Of a stretch of 64,000 bases of DNA, positions 12,598-23,039 are shown one piece after another. The notes under the pieces are model-generated. The model did not search any database. It worked only from the letters and a program-made list of their open reading frames with translations, and had not been told where the DNA came from. How positions within the stretch are numbered: position 1 is the stretch's first letter; the number at the start of each line of letters is the position of its first letter. The DNA is from Anastatus disparis (lineage: Eukaryota > Arthropoda > Insecta > Hymenoptera > Eupelmidae): the NCBI GenBank assembly GCA_017163975.1, contig JAFFSR010000021.1, forward strand, positions 248,001-312,000. The letters are read 5' to 3'. The position numbers and the translations under genes are program-made.

Positions 12598-13226
12598 ATT
12601 TAATTTAGACGTTGCTCATGACAAAAAGTCCTCCTTATCATGTCCGGTGGATTATCGTAATTAATATTTGCATTATTATAATTTTGCAAAACTGGTAACA
12701 TTCTTATTTGTTGCGTTCTAAAAATTCTTGATAAACGTAATCTCATTGGAGAAACATTATATTTCAAACAACATGGGCCTAAATTATCAAATATTGCAAT
12801 AGCGAAAACAATTGCAAAAACGCCACTATCATAATTATCTGTTTGTGATTGTACTGTTTCGAATACTATGCTCAATTCTGGTTTGTTTAGAAATAATCTG
12901 TTTATATAAATCTTATGCTCATCTGGTAGATATTTAAGATTTAAACTGTCATATATATGAATTACCTTATTATTATAATACACACAAATCCGGTGACACT
13001 TTTCCAAATTTCCGGAAAATAATAACTGTATAAATTCTCCATCAATCGGTACTGATTTAATATGTTGTGGTCTTTGAATTGGTAAAGTTCATTGCATGTT
13101 AAATGGGGTGTACCGGTTTGAAATATAATTAAATTCTAATATATGAATATCAGTTAACATGAAAGCAGTTCCACTATACAATCCCTGTCCTTTAACAATC
13201 AATTTATCTTTCTCAGTCAAAACCAT
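12598..13226 (-). pseudogene. Ulp1-like (C48) cysteine-protease-type protein, inactivated
   Basis: From an ATG at 13226 the minus strand encodes about 208 codons in one frame with a single in-frame TGA at codon 46. The C-terminal part has the layout of Ulp1/SENP-type proteases found in arthropod mobile elements. CHRICVYY holds the histidine position (usually HWI), IHIYDSLN the aspartate, NYDSGVFAIVFA the nucleophile region. The nucleophile, normally Cys in DCG, is Ser here (DSG). With the nonsense codon, this copy should be inactive. In active relatives the fold cleaves ubiquitin-like modifiers or element polyproteins; which applies here is not known. A TAA closes the frame at 12598-12600. 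Confidence 0.65.
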
Positions 13227-13486
13227 TATTGAAAATTAAAATTCTTTTAAGAATTATAATTCATTTTTAAAGAACTTTTTCCAAAGATATTCACAAAATA
13301 ATTGCTTTTATATTAACTAATTTAATTTACTGCCTTTTTACTTTAAAAGCTAAAAAATAAAAGAAATTATGGAAAATGCTATGAATTAATTGTTATATGA
13401 TAAATAAATAATAATAAAATTTGTAAAAATAATATAACGATAAAGAATGGTTATTTTCAGCATTTATACATTTATATATATATATA
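13227..13486. other. AT-rich spacer, nothing recognised
   Basis: Very AT-rich, with a short TATATATATATA run just before 13490. No coding signal, and no repeat shared with the rest of the window that I can see. Confidence 0.5.
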
Positions 13487-14506
13487 TAGGAAGTTTTACA
13501 CAAACTGGAAGAGCAAAAAAATAAAAATCGCTGAAACTCTAAGAATATATTCTGTTTGTTAGCCAAAATGTGTAAAAAAATTTTCAAGGATTTTGATTGG
13601 AAGAATCAAGAGCCATAGATCCTTGAAATTTGGAAATTTTTCAAAATATTTGGAAAAGTACCAACTTCATGATTTTTTTTTCTGAAAATCCTGATGTTTT
13701 ACAGAGAAATCCATGAGAATACTTCTTGTTGTAAATGAAGAGGAGAATCAGCATGATTTTTCACAGACCTAAATTTGGAAGTTTTCTATTGGTTCTTATA
13801 TGTATTACATGGTAATTGGAATTACTCATTGTTTGCCACTTCAGAAATTGCTTTTTGAGGGCTGATTTTCTTCTATTTTTTATTAACTTTAGAATAAATT
13901 TTCGATTGTGTAAGAAAGAGCCACCAATAAGGAGTTATGACAGTTTGAAATATATATTCTAATGTATCATTTATTTTTTATATTGAATATAAATGTATAT
14001 TTTCATCTATGATCAATTTTTATATTAAAAATAAATTATACATGAAAATATAAATTTTAAATTGTCATAACTCCTTATTGTTGGCTCTGACTTACATGAT
14101 AAAAAATTCATTTCAAAGTTCATGTAAAATAGAAAAAAATAAGCTCCCGAAAAGAAAGTGGCGAACCATGAGTAATTTCAATTACCATGTAATACATATA
14201 AGAACTAATAGAAAACTTCAAAATTCAGGTTCTGTAAAGAATCATGCTAACTCTGCTTTTCATTTACAACAAGAAATATTCTTATGAATCTCTCCCTAAA
14301 ATATCAAGATTTTCAGGAAAAAAAATGATTAAGTTGGGACTTTTCTAAAAATTTTGAAAAATTTCCAAATTTCAAGGAGCTATAGCTCTTGATCCTTCTA
14401 ATCTAAATCCTTGAAAATTTATTTACATATTTTGGATAACAAAAAGAATATATTCTTAGAGTTCCAGAGATTTTTATTTTTCTGCTCTTCCAGTTGGTGT
14501 GAAATG
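13487..14506. mobile_element. 1-kb foldback element
   Basis: Two arms of about 450 bp are inverted copies (13487-13950 and 14065-14506), for example CACAAACTGGAAGAGCA against TGCTCTTCCAGTTGGTGTG, and AATAAGGAGTTATGACA against TGTCATAACTCCTTATT. The loop, about 115 bp, is AT-rich. Identity between arms is partial, so it is not recent. No real coding region; a 69-codon frame in the right arm has its complement in the left arm. Confidence 0.8.
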
Positions 14507-14509
14507 TCC

Positions 14510-15462
14510 CCCAGACGGCAATATCAATTAAAAATGAACTCATAATGTATTCTGTGAAATTTTATGAATTTATTAAGTATTCATAATATAAGCAAAATGA
14601 ATTCATTTTAAACTTCAATGAATTCAAATCATGTCATACTGATTGAATTCTTAATAAATCCATAAAGTATTCATATAATCAGCTATGAATTCAAAATGAA
14701 TTAAAATTGTATTAAAAATGAATACTTTATGAATGATAAATTAATAACATATGAATAAAAAATGAATGAAAAATGAATAAAATATGAATTAAAAATAAAT
14801 GAATGAATTTTTTATTAATAAGATATAAATGAAAAGGAAATCTTTTCTTGATATACTTGTAATTATCCTGCAATATATACTTTTAAATTGTCTTAATTGC
14901 TTAAAAAGCGAAAAATTGAAAACATAGATGTTCACTCGATGCGGTCGTCGATTTGCATTTGACCTCACGTTGTGCTATGTTCGCCATAAACTTAAGCGTC
15001 CAATTCAAATTAGATAAAAAAAGTATTTAAAAGAAGCTTTCAAGAATGTAAATTATAATTATTTTTAATTATAATTAAAAAAGTTTTTTTTTCAGAATTC
15101 AGAACTAATGGACTTGAACAAAAAAAAGCCCAAATGATATAAATAAGAAATAAATCAGAAATGAATAAAAATTGAATTGAAAATGAATACATAATGTATA
15201 CTTTATGAATACATTATTAATAACATTGTATACATTTTGAATTAATCAAATATTCAAATTGAGTGACACATTATGTTTTATTTATGAATACATCATGAAT
15301 TATTTAAGAATACTTATCGAACTTTAACATAAATCATGATGAATTAATTATGAATTCAGCGAATACATTTTTAATTCTTTTTTAATTCATTTAGAAATAT
15401 TCATTATGAATTCGAATGATGAATACTTTCTAAATATATTTTGAATTCCTATGCCGTCTGGG
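14510..15462. mobile_element. TIR element with CCCAGACGGCA ends and ATGAAT-rich interior
   Basis: Starts CCCAGACGGCA and ends TGCCGTCTGGG, an 11-bp perfect terminal inverted repeat. TCC lies directly outside both ends (14507-14509 and 15463-15465), a possible 3-bp target duplication. The interior is full of AATGAAT and GAATTCAT words in both orientations and has no gene. Confidence 0.75.
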
Positions 15463-15465
15463 TCC

Positions 15466-15974
15466 AACATATATATATCTACTCATTAAAAAAAGTTTGT
15501 TGTAAAAAGAACTAAAATGAAAATTATTTTGAGTTATTTCTAATAATTGTATTTTTCAATTTATTTACAGTTATTTACGGATATTTGCAGTATCTACATT
15601 TAAAAAATGTATAAATGATAATAAACAATTCTTATTTATCTCCAGCCTAACGCTTTTTCATTGTTATTTATAGTTTTCAATATTTTCTTATAATCATTTG
15701 TTTATTCACAGTGTTATTCTACTTTAAAAAAATAATTTTGATACAAAGTGATGAAATATTTAACCATAAGATAATATATATATATATATGTTGCATATCA
15801 CAAGAAAATTCACACATCAAAACTAATTCTCTAATGTAAAGAATAAAAAATTAAATTAATAGAATTTTGAAATTTTGATATGGGAATACTTTTTATAAAT
15901 AACTTTTTAATAACTTTGAAAAATGATAAATTTTTTAAATAACTTGTGGTATTGAATGCTAATTAAATTTAGTT
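15466..15974. other. AT-rich spacer
   Basis: AT-rich with a short TATATATATAT run near 15775 and a small TTATTTACAGTTATTTACGG patch near 15560. That patch resembles the TTATTTACAG foldback repeats at 33274 and 39890. No gene seen. Confidence 0.5.
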
Positions 15975-16382
15975 TTAAGAGTCAGCTGTATACCGACACA
16001 GTTACCTGTTTTACCGAATCTATTTAAAATTTATTTTTTATAAAAACTAATAGCTTCAGGCAGAAATAAAGAGATAATTTCGATTCGTGTAATAGAAAGC
16101 AATATTTTCTCTGATAAGAATAATTTAATTCCACCGCTTTATTTTCAAGAAAAGTTGAAATAACTTGAAAATCCCATTATTTGACACTAATTCCTAATTT
16201 TTTAAGTTATTCCAACTTTTCTTAAAAACGAAGCAATAAAATTAATTTATACTAATCAAAGAAAATATTACATTTTATTAAACACATCGAAACCATCTCT
16301 TTATTTTTGCCTCTTGTTGCTAATTTTGGGAAAAAAGTCAATTTTTTAATTAGAAAAGGACAGAGATACAGCGGACTCTTAA
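15975..16382. mobile_element. Palindromic TTAA MITE, family A, copy 3
   Basis: TTAA at both ends (15975-15978, 16379-16382). TIRs read TTAAGAGTCAGCTGTAT and, on the complement, TTAAGAGTCCGCTGTAT. The arms contain AAGAAAAGTTGAAATAACTT against AAGTTATTCCAACTTTTCTT. Diverged relative to the 45068 copy. Confidence 0.8.
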
Positions 16383-16446
16383 CATGAAGATAATTATTCA
16401 AGTTGGAAATGTATTTAATGAAATAATATAACTATTTATAAGTTAT

Positions 16447-17080
16447 CACAGGAGGTACCTTCGTCCACCACTCGAGTCAAATTTTCAATATGCTTATTTG
16501 ATTTAAAGATACTAGATATCTCCCCTCCCCAAGAATATATGTTTTGTTTGGTGATTTTCACATACTCGATAGAATGAGCATCAATATAAAAAAAAGGAAT
16601 AATTTTTATTCAAAACTAAAAAATTAAAATTAATTAAAGAGCTAAGATCATCATCTTTACTGTCCAAATCATTTGCATGCTCTTTTTACGAAATTTGAAA
16701 ATTTGAGGTTATAGTGTGTTTTTGCCAATATCCGCTATATACGATTAAAGTAACTAGATTTGTACATAAATGAATAATTTATTCATTTATATTTCCGTGT
16801 AAAAGTAATGAAAGTTTCTGAAAATTATTTTATAAGTTGCCAGTAATATTATGTTTATCCTCAAAAAATTTCATTTCATTCTTTTTTGTAAATTTTAAGA
16901 TAAACTACAATATTAACGTTTCCTCATAAGAACCAATGTTATATAATTATTCTAATTTCTCATTAACGAGATAACGAATCTTCATGAAATTTTATATGTG
17001 CATTGTAGACATAGAAACAAACAATTTCGCATAGTTTCGACCAAATCTGTTTTGTCATACTAAAGCGAAGGTACCTCCTT
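16447..17080. mobile_element. TIR element with AGGAGGTACCTTCG ends
   Basis: AGGAGGTACCTTCG near 16451 is matched by CGAAGGTACCTCCT near 17065. The interior of about 600 bp is non-coding and AT-rich. I could not assign a target duplication, so the superfamily is open. Confidence 0.65.
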
Positions 17081-17191
17081 AATAATAATTTTTTAAACTT
17101 TTTATTCATAGTTTAAAATAATATTAAATATATGATTATCATTTTAATAGTTTTTATAAAATATTATGTAAATTTTATAAGTATATATTAT

Positions 17192-17490
17192 TTAAGGAGA
17201 TGTAAAATGGACAGTACACTTGCGCCGATAAATATTGATTATATTTCCATTATATTTCAAAATTTTGAATAAAGAGATGCATTAATATATAATATTTATC
17301 ACGAAGATTATTCAGTTAAATTTTTAAATAAATCTATTCATTAGTTATTGAGGAGTTTGGGTTCCAATATTATTTACTAATATTTTTGTATTTGGAGTCA
17401 GAAATCTAAATATCTTGAAAACTAATGATTAGAATAATTAGAAAATTTAAATAAATAATCATCATGGTATATACTACACTTTTAAAAATT
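17192..17490. mobile_element. TTAA MITE, family B, truncated copy
   Basis: Begins TTAAGGAGATGTAAAATGGAC, like the complete family B copies at 31034 and 42447, and shares AAGATTATTCAGTTAAATTTTT. It continues only to about ATCATGGTATATACTACACT and lacks the closing end. Confidence 0.65.
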
Positions 17491-17540
17491 TTCTGGTAAC
17501 AATACCAGTTTCCTGTAAATAATTACATGTTTTAGCAATG

Positions 17541-17950
17541 TGAAGTTACATTTTTATGTAACTTCACATCGCTGAGCGTAGGTCCTACTATGATCGCGGT
17601 ATTTTTCCCGTGCATAGCAGTGTAATGTTACAGTCAATATCAACATGGCTGTCCGGTAAAAATACATGACATACGTGAACTGTCGCGACAATAGAAACAC
17701 ATTTTAAACACAATAAGAAATATTTTATTCTTATTAATTGATATTTAACATAAACTTATTAGATGATCTTTTCAAATTTTATAGTGTCATGAGTAATGAA
17801 CGTTCAACGTATATTTTTTATTAAATTATATCAAATGTAGGTTAGAAACGATGGATTATGTAATTTTACCGGTTTTCATATGTATTTAACACGCTCAGCA
17901 AGGGTCCCGATACTTACCATGCTCAGCGATGTTAAGTTCCGAAAAATTTT
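17541..17950. repeat. Inverted-repeat element with a strong internal hairpin
   Basis: GTAACTTCACATCGCTGAGCG (about 17563) is matched in inverse orientation by GCTCAGCGATGTTAAGTTCC near 17930. On the left side, GATGTGAAGTTACAT-type sequence folds on itself (17540-17576) as a near-perfect hairpin. No gene. Probably a small non-autonomous DNA element. Confidence 0.55.
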
Positions 17951-18268
17951 TTACTGTGTATAAGTTAATACATTCCTTTTATCGAAATTCAGAAATAGAA
18001 TGGAAAGACATCAGTTAAATATAACAGTTAATTTTCATATCTTCTCATAGTGAAATATAATCAAACTTTGACAACAAATTCAACATAATAAAATAATTGT
18101 ACTTTCAATGATCATATTTAATACAAATTTTAGAGTGATATTACAGAATATTATTTTTTCCGCATTTATAATAAGTGTTTCGCAAATAATAAGTAAATTT
18201 TCTTTTGAAATGTTTACTTTTTTATGGGAAATTTCACTTTTATCTAGATAGTTCATAAATATAAATTC
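17951..18268. other. AT-rich spacer before the ISL2EU element
   Basis: No gene, RNA or repeat recognised. The last two bases before the next element (AT at 18269-18270) form one half of its target duplication. Confidence 0.5.
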
Positions 18269-18594
18269 ATAATGAGGCTTTTTCCATCATTTGGTGGCGC
18301 TACTATATCATAGGGGTAAAGTGCGGTAATTTCAAAAATTAAATATTTAAATTTTTGTATTCGTACTTATATAAGTCTATAAATAATAAAATTAATCTAA
18401 ATTATTTTTAATTATTTTAAAAGAATTTTTATTAATTTTTTCTGATAGTAAAAACAATAGATAAAAATTTTTGTTATAAAAAAAAATACTATGTTATCCT
18501 AACCTATACAAACTTAGTTTTAGTATAACAGAACGCTACAAACAGTAGCATAAATTTATATAAATATTAAATATTAATAAATAACAGAAATAAA

Positions 18595-20219
18595 ATGAAA
18601 GGTTATTGTAGTGTTATGAAATGTGAGAATGACGTTATTAACGGGCATAAGTTTCCAAAAGATATTAATCTTTGTAAACAATGGTTAAAGGCAATAAGAG
18701 CTAATGAAAATTGGAGTCCAGGAAAATGGAGTAAAATATGTAGTTATCACTTTGAATCAACTGATTTTATAAAGAGCACTAAATCTGGTAAGATAAATGT
18801 TATATATTTTATAATACAAATATAAATGTAGAAAATAAACATTTTATATTTTTAATTTGAAGGAATAGCTACAAAACGTAAATTTTTAAAACCAGGTATT
18901 ATACCATCTATTTTCCCATGGAACTACAATTCGATTAAAAAAAGAAAAATAAATAAGTTAAAAATAAAAAGTAATGAAACATCTAATGAAATTATAACTG
19001 GAAATTGTAATATTGTAAATGCAGAAGCTATTGTATCAGATAAAAATGTATATTTATGTAGTGAAGAAATTTGACGGTTGTAAATAAACAAGATAATTTG
19101 AAAGATGATGATTTAGAAAAGGAAATAAGTTTTAGTAATAATCAAGTAGTCAAAGAAAATGTCGAAGATTTTATACTTAATATAGCAAGTGAAGAGATAA
19201 TTGAATGTGAAGAGACAAGTGAAACAGTGATAAGCACAGGTGAAATTATTAAAGACAATCCAAACAATACACAATCATCTGATACAATAGAGCCAATACT
19301 TTCTAATCAATCAGATTTAAAAATAAAGTTTGATCCTCTAGAACTTGACAATAAAGCTATTTATTTTTATACTGGCCTAGAATCTTTGAGCAAATTGAAG
19401 TTTGTTTTCCAAACTCTTGGACCAGCAGTAAATGAATTAAACTATTATTATGGTAAGCCTCCGAGTCATCTTGATGTGTTCAATCAGTTCTTTTTAACTT
19501 TAATGATTTTAAGAAGAAATAAGGAACATTATGAAGTGAGTTTATTTTTCAAAATATATTTAAAACAAGTAAGCAATATTTTTATCACTTGGATTAAATT
19601 TATGAAATTCCAATGGTCAGAAATCTCTCAATGGCCATCAAAAGAGTTGGTACATTTTTATACTCCATATGATTTCAAGAAAAAATTTAGTGGTACTCGA
19701 GGAATATTAGATGGTACAGAAATTGGAATTTTGAAACCAAGTATACCAACGTACCAACAAAGTTCATTTTCTACGTATAAAAATAAAAACACTGTTAAAA
19801 CAGTTATATTTGCATCTCCTGGAGGATTAATCTCTTACATAACACCTACATATGGTGGTTCCACAAGCGACAGACAAATAATAGAAAGAAGTCAGGTAAT
19901 GAAAAAATGTAATCCTGGTGATTCTTTAATGGCAGATAAAGGCTTCGATATACAAGATATTTTGGCACCTTATGGGATAAAATTGAACATTCCTACTTTT
20001 TTCAAGAAGAAGAATCAATTGTCAAATCAAACAATCATTAACGACAAAAAAATTTCAAGCAAGAGAGTTCATATTGAGAGATTAATAGGTTTAGGCAAAA
20101 CATATAAGATTTTAGAAGGTCCGTTAAATGCTTATGAAACTGTATTAGCAGATGATATTATATTTATATGTTTTATGCTTTGTAATTTTAGGAAGACTAT
20201 TGTAAGTACTGATGCGTAA
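18595..20219 (+). pseudogene. THAP-DDE transposase of the ISL2EU element (one frameshift)
   Basis: Exon 1 (18595-18787) encodes a THAP zinc finger: CSVMKCEN, HKFPKD, WLKAIR, W, P and ICSYHFESTDF give the C2CH ligands. A 75-bp intron with GT-AG borders (18788-18862) joins in phase to KRKFLKPGIIPSIFPWN, the THAP C-terminal box. This frame stops at TGA 19072. The transposase frame opens at 19065 and runs to 20219, so a single-base shift within about ten bases separates the parts. The second part has an N-terminal acidic linker, a helix-turn-helix region (NQFFLTLMILRR) and a DDE_4 catalytic domain. D214 is in ILDGTEI, D289 in MADKGF and E336 in RVHIERLIG, counted from 19071. The triad is complete. 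The product would bind the TIRs and move the element. The shift is either a real lesion or a base-calling error. Confidence 0.85.
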
Positions 20220-20370
20220 TCTAAATCTTTTTATTGAATGTAATTAACACTTTGTACATAATAAATGATGGATTACAGCTGACAACATTAAACATTTTAA
20301 TAGGTTTAATTAACATTTAAAAGTTATTAAAAATTAATAGCAACATTTGTTAAATTACATAAATAAATAT

Positions 20371-21971
20371 TTAAAACTTTTTGTAAAAGTGCTTAAGAAG
20401 TATTGCTTGCTTAAAATAATCATTATAAAACTTTACTAGCTTTGAAATCATTTCACTTATAAATTTTTCATTTCGATTAATTTTTAAAATATAAATATCA
20501 ACTAAGGTATAAATGATAAAAAGACACTGAACTTTACCGGTACAAAACATCTGCCCTTGAATTTGATAAAAATAATTATGTTCTACTTTCAATTTGTAAA
20601 ACCCTTCTATTTCACATAAATATAAATATGGTACTGTTTCAGGAGATATTTTTTTATTTTTTGCTGTATATGGGCATTTCACTTCAACACATACATCCAT
20701 GTCTTTTAAAAGTGCATCCGGAGAAGCTGCAAGAAATGGATATTCCAGAGATACAAAAGTTCCACATTCAAGACATTTTTCATTCATTAAATATTCTAAT
20801 TTTTTAATCGCATGACTTTCATATTTCCTTCCATGCATAATCGAAGGCACATGTGATAAGTCTACGGTTCTCATTAAACTTTCTGTAACAGATTTCAGAT
20901 TTGTAGATTTACAAACATCTCCAAAAGATGAACTATTAATGCGAAATTGTCTATTTTTAAACCAAAGTTTATTAGAAGCTTGACCAATTGTTTCTACCTG
21001 AATTTCTTCTGCTCTTTCTTTTGAAATTTCTTGAATACCCATATCTTTTAAAAATTGATCCTCCGAATGTACTTTTAAATAATGATGATCATGATGAAGT
21101 GCATAAATATTAGCAGCTTCGAACAATTGCAATTCAGGAAATGTCTGCGCTGAAGTTGCAGCAAAATTAATACATTTATTTCTGAAGTTTGTTGAGTATT
21201 CTAGGCATTTCCTATATTTTTCTGGACGTGGATCAAAATCTATTAATTTTTTTTGATTTTTTACTAATTGAAAATCTTTACTTTTTATTGGAGAAGAAGT
21301 ATACTTTTTTACTTTATGAAAACTTTGTAACTGTTCTGTGCATGTTTCTCTAGTTTTGTATGAATTATGAGCTATAAAATCTTTTACTGCATTTAAAACG
21401 ACATAAACATGTTTGCAATGTGCATTGGGACCTTTACCCGCTGCACATTCACATTGCACATCAGATAGGTACTGATAAGAAGAAATTTTTAAATCTATTT
21501 TATATATAACAGATTTTCTAAATTGCGATGCTACTCTAGCACATAAAAAAACTTCATTATTGCACTCTGCTTTTCTTAAATTTAACAAATATTTATCTTC
21601 ATACATTTTTCTTCCTTTATCATTAACTAATGCACTTTGAACAGATCTTAGATACTCTACATCAAAATTTATTTCTAAATTAATATTATGTGAAGAATTT
21701 ACATCTTTATACAGTTTTGCATCAGGTAAATGTAAATTATAATTATCTTCTTCCAATGGATTACTTTTTATAAATAATTTATCCAACTGAAAAAGCCTAT
21801 AAATATCAAATGTTATAAATTTTCAGTTTTATATTGTTTATGTTCAAAATAATTTAACCTTTCAACTAAATCTGCCTTTTTCCCTGTACATTTAACCTTT
21901 CTAGCTTTTAATTCTGCAGCTAATTGTTTGTTCGTCCATTTTCCATAATTTACCTCACTTTTATTATTCAT
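20371..21971 (-). CDS. SAP-SWIM-YqaJ nuclease of the ISL2EU element
   Basis: Two exons: 21971-21859, then 21796-20371, with a 62-bp GT-AG intron. The splice joins in phase and gives 512 residues. Exon 1, from the ATG at 21971, encodes a SAP domain (WTNKQLAAELKARKVK, GKKADLVERL), a short DNA-binding helix pair. Next comes a SWIM zinc finger, CEC...HCKH, near residue 155. The C-terminal part is a YqaJ-like exonuclease of the PD-(D/E)XK type, with the SSSFGDVCKS opening, HGRKYESHAI (Glu), ASPDALL (Asp) and VEVKCP (Glu-x-Lys), then YFYQIQGQM. All metal-site residues I expect are present and there is no stop. YqaJ-type proteins are companion nucleases of ISL2EU elements and also occur in phages, where they process DNA ends for recombination. 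Its role in transposition is not settled. Confidence 0.85.
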
Positions 21972-22112
21972 TATTTAATTAATTTTAATATTTTATTTAT
22001 ATGACAAGAATGTATAATAAATGTAAACTTACTTTTTTCAGTATTTTAAATTTCGCGGAATTTACCCCTATGACATAGTAGTGCCACCAAACGACAGAAA
22101 AAGCCTCATTAT

Positions 22113-23039
22113 AGACATAATAAGAAAAAATTATTCATATTTCATATTTTTTCCTATCTTTATAATTGACTATTAAAAAAATTTAATATCAAATAAATAA
22201 TTTTTTAAAGTGTATTTCATAAAAATTATGTTCAAACGATATTAAAAAAAATATTTTTATATCATGTAATGATAATTTTTCAAATGAGGTAATTTCATGT
22301 ATTTTAAAAATTATTATGTTTCTCTTATTAAAAATATTATTGCTTTAATGAAATGAATTTTAATATATTTATTTGTTAACAATTTTTATATAAATGACAA
22401 TTCATTTAAATACAAACGCGTGTACAAATGAAAATGTAATTAAGGTAAATATAATTTTAATATATTTAATTGTTAACAATTTTTATATAAATGACAAATT
22501 ATTTAAATACTAACATGTGTACAAATGAAAATGTAATTAAGGTTAAATGTATGTTATTTCTGAAAAATTGTTAACGAGTAACTTTTTGAATAATATATTT
22601 TCATGAAAACTAATCTAAATACTTTATTCTCTGAATGATAACTAAATAAAATTTTAATTTAATAAATTTAGTCATACAATTATAAATATATAATAGTTAT
22701 ATAACTGTACATCAAATAAAATTATTATTTTTTTAATATATTTATTAAAAAAATAATTATTACAATAGATTGTAGTTAAATAAAAAAGTTTACTTTAATA
22801 ATTATAGCTTTGAAATTTATTTTGATGAAAATGTTATTTGATTGACACTTACAGTATTATTTTAACTATATTTGAAAGATTACTTGTCATCAGTGAAAAA
22901 ATATTTAATTATTCAAATTAATAATTTATTAATATCAAAAATTTTCTAAAAATTATAATATTTATGATATGCAAACCTTACTTGTGATACATACACTTTG
23001 TAATATGTGTATCTCATTAAAATTTTATATTAGATCCTT
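22113..23039. other. AT-rich region with one local tandem duplication
   Basis: At 22381-22555 a unit of about 85-95 bp is repeated twice; both copies contain AACAATTTTTATATAAATGAC and GTGTACAAATGAAAATGTAA. The remainder is AT-rich with no gene. Confidence 0.6.

Larger units (their letters stand above)
18271..22110. mobile_element. ISL2EU-type DNA transposon, 3840 bp, both ends present
   Basis: The TIRs start AATGAGGCTTTTTCCATCAT on the left and AATGAGGCTTTTTCTGTCGT on the complement of the right end. They stay alike through TTTGGTGGC(G/A)CTACTAT(A/G)TCATAGGGGTAAA, about 47 bp. AT flanks both ends (18269-18270, 22111-22112). A 2-bp AT duplication, a THAP plus DDE transposase and a second YqaJ-type nuclease gene are, as I recall, the hallmarks of ISL2EU (IS4EU) elements. 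The two genes converge, with about 150 bp between their ends. Only one frameshift in the transposase stands against an intact element. Confidence 0.85.

Noticed and set aside
14078..14287. 69-codon frame in the foldback element
   Set aside because: It lies in an inverted-repeat arm and has no family resemblance.
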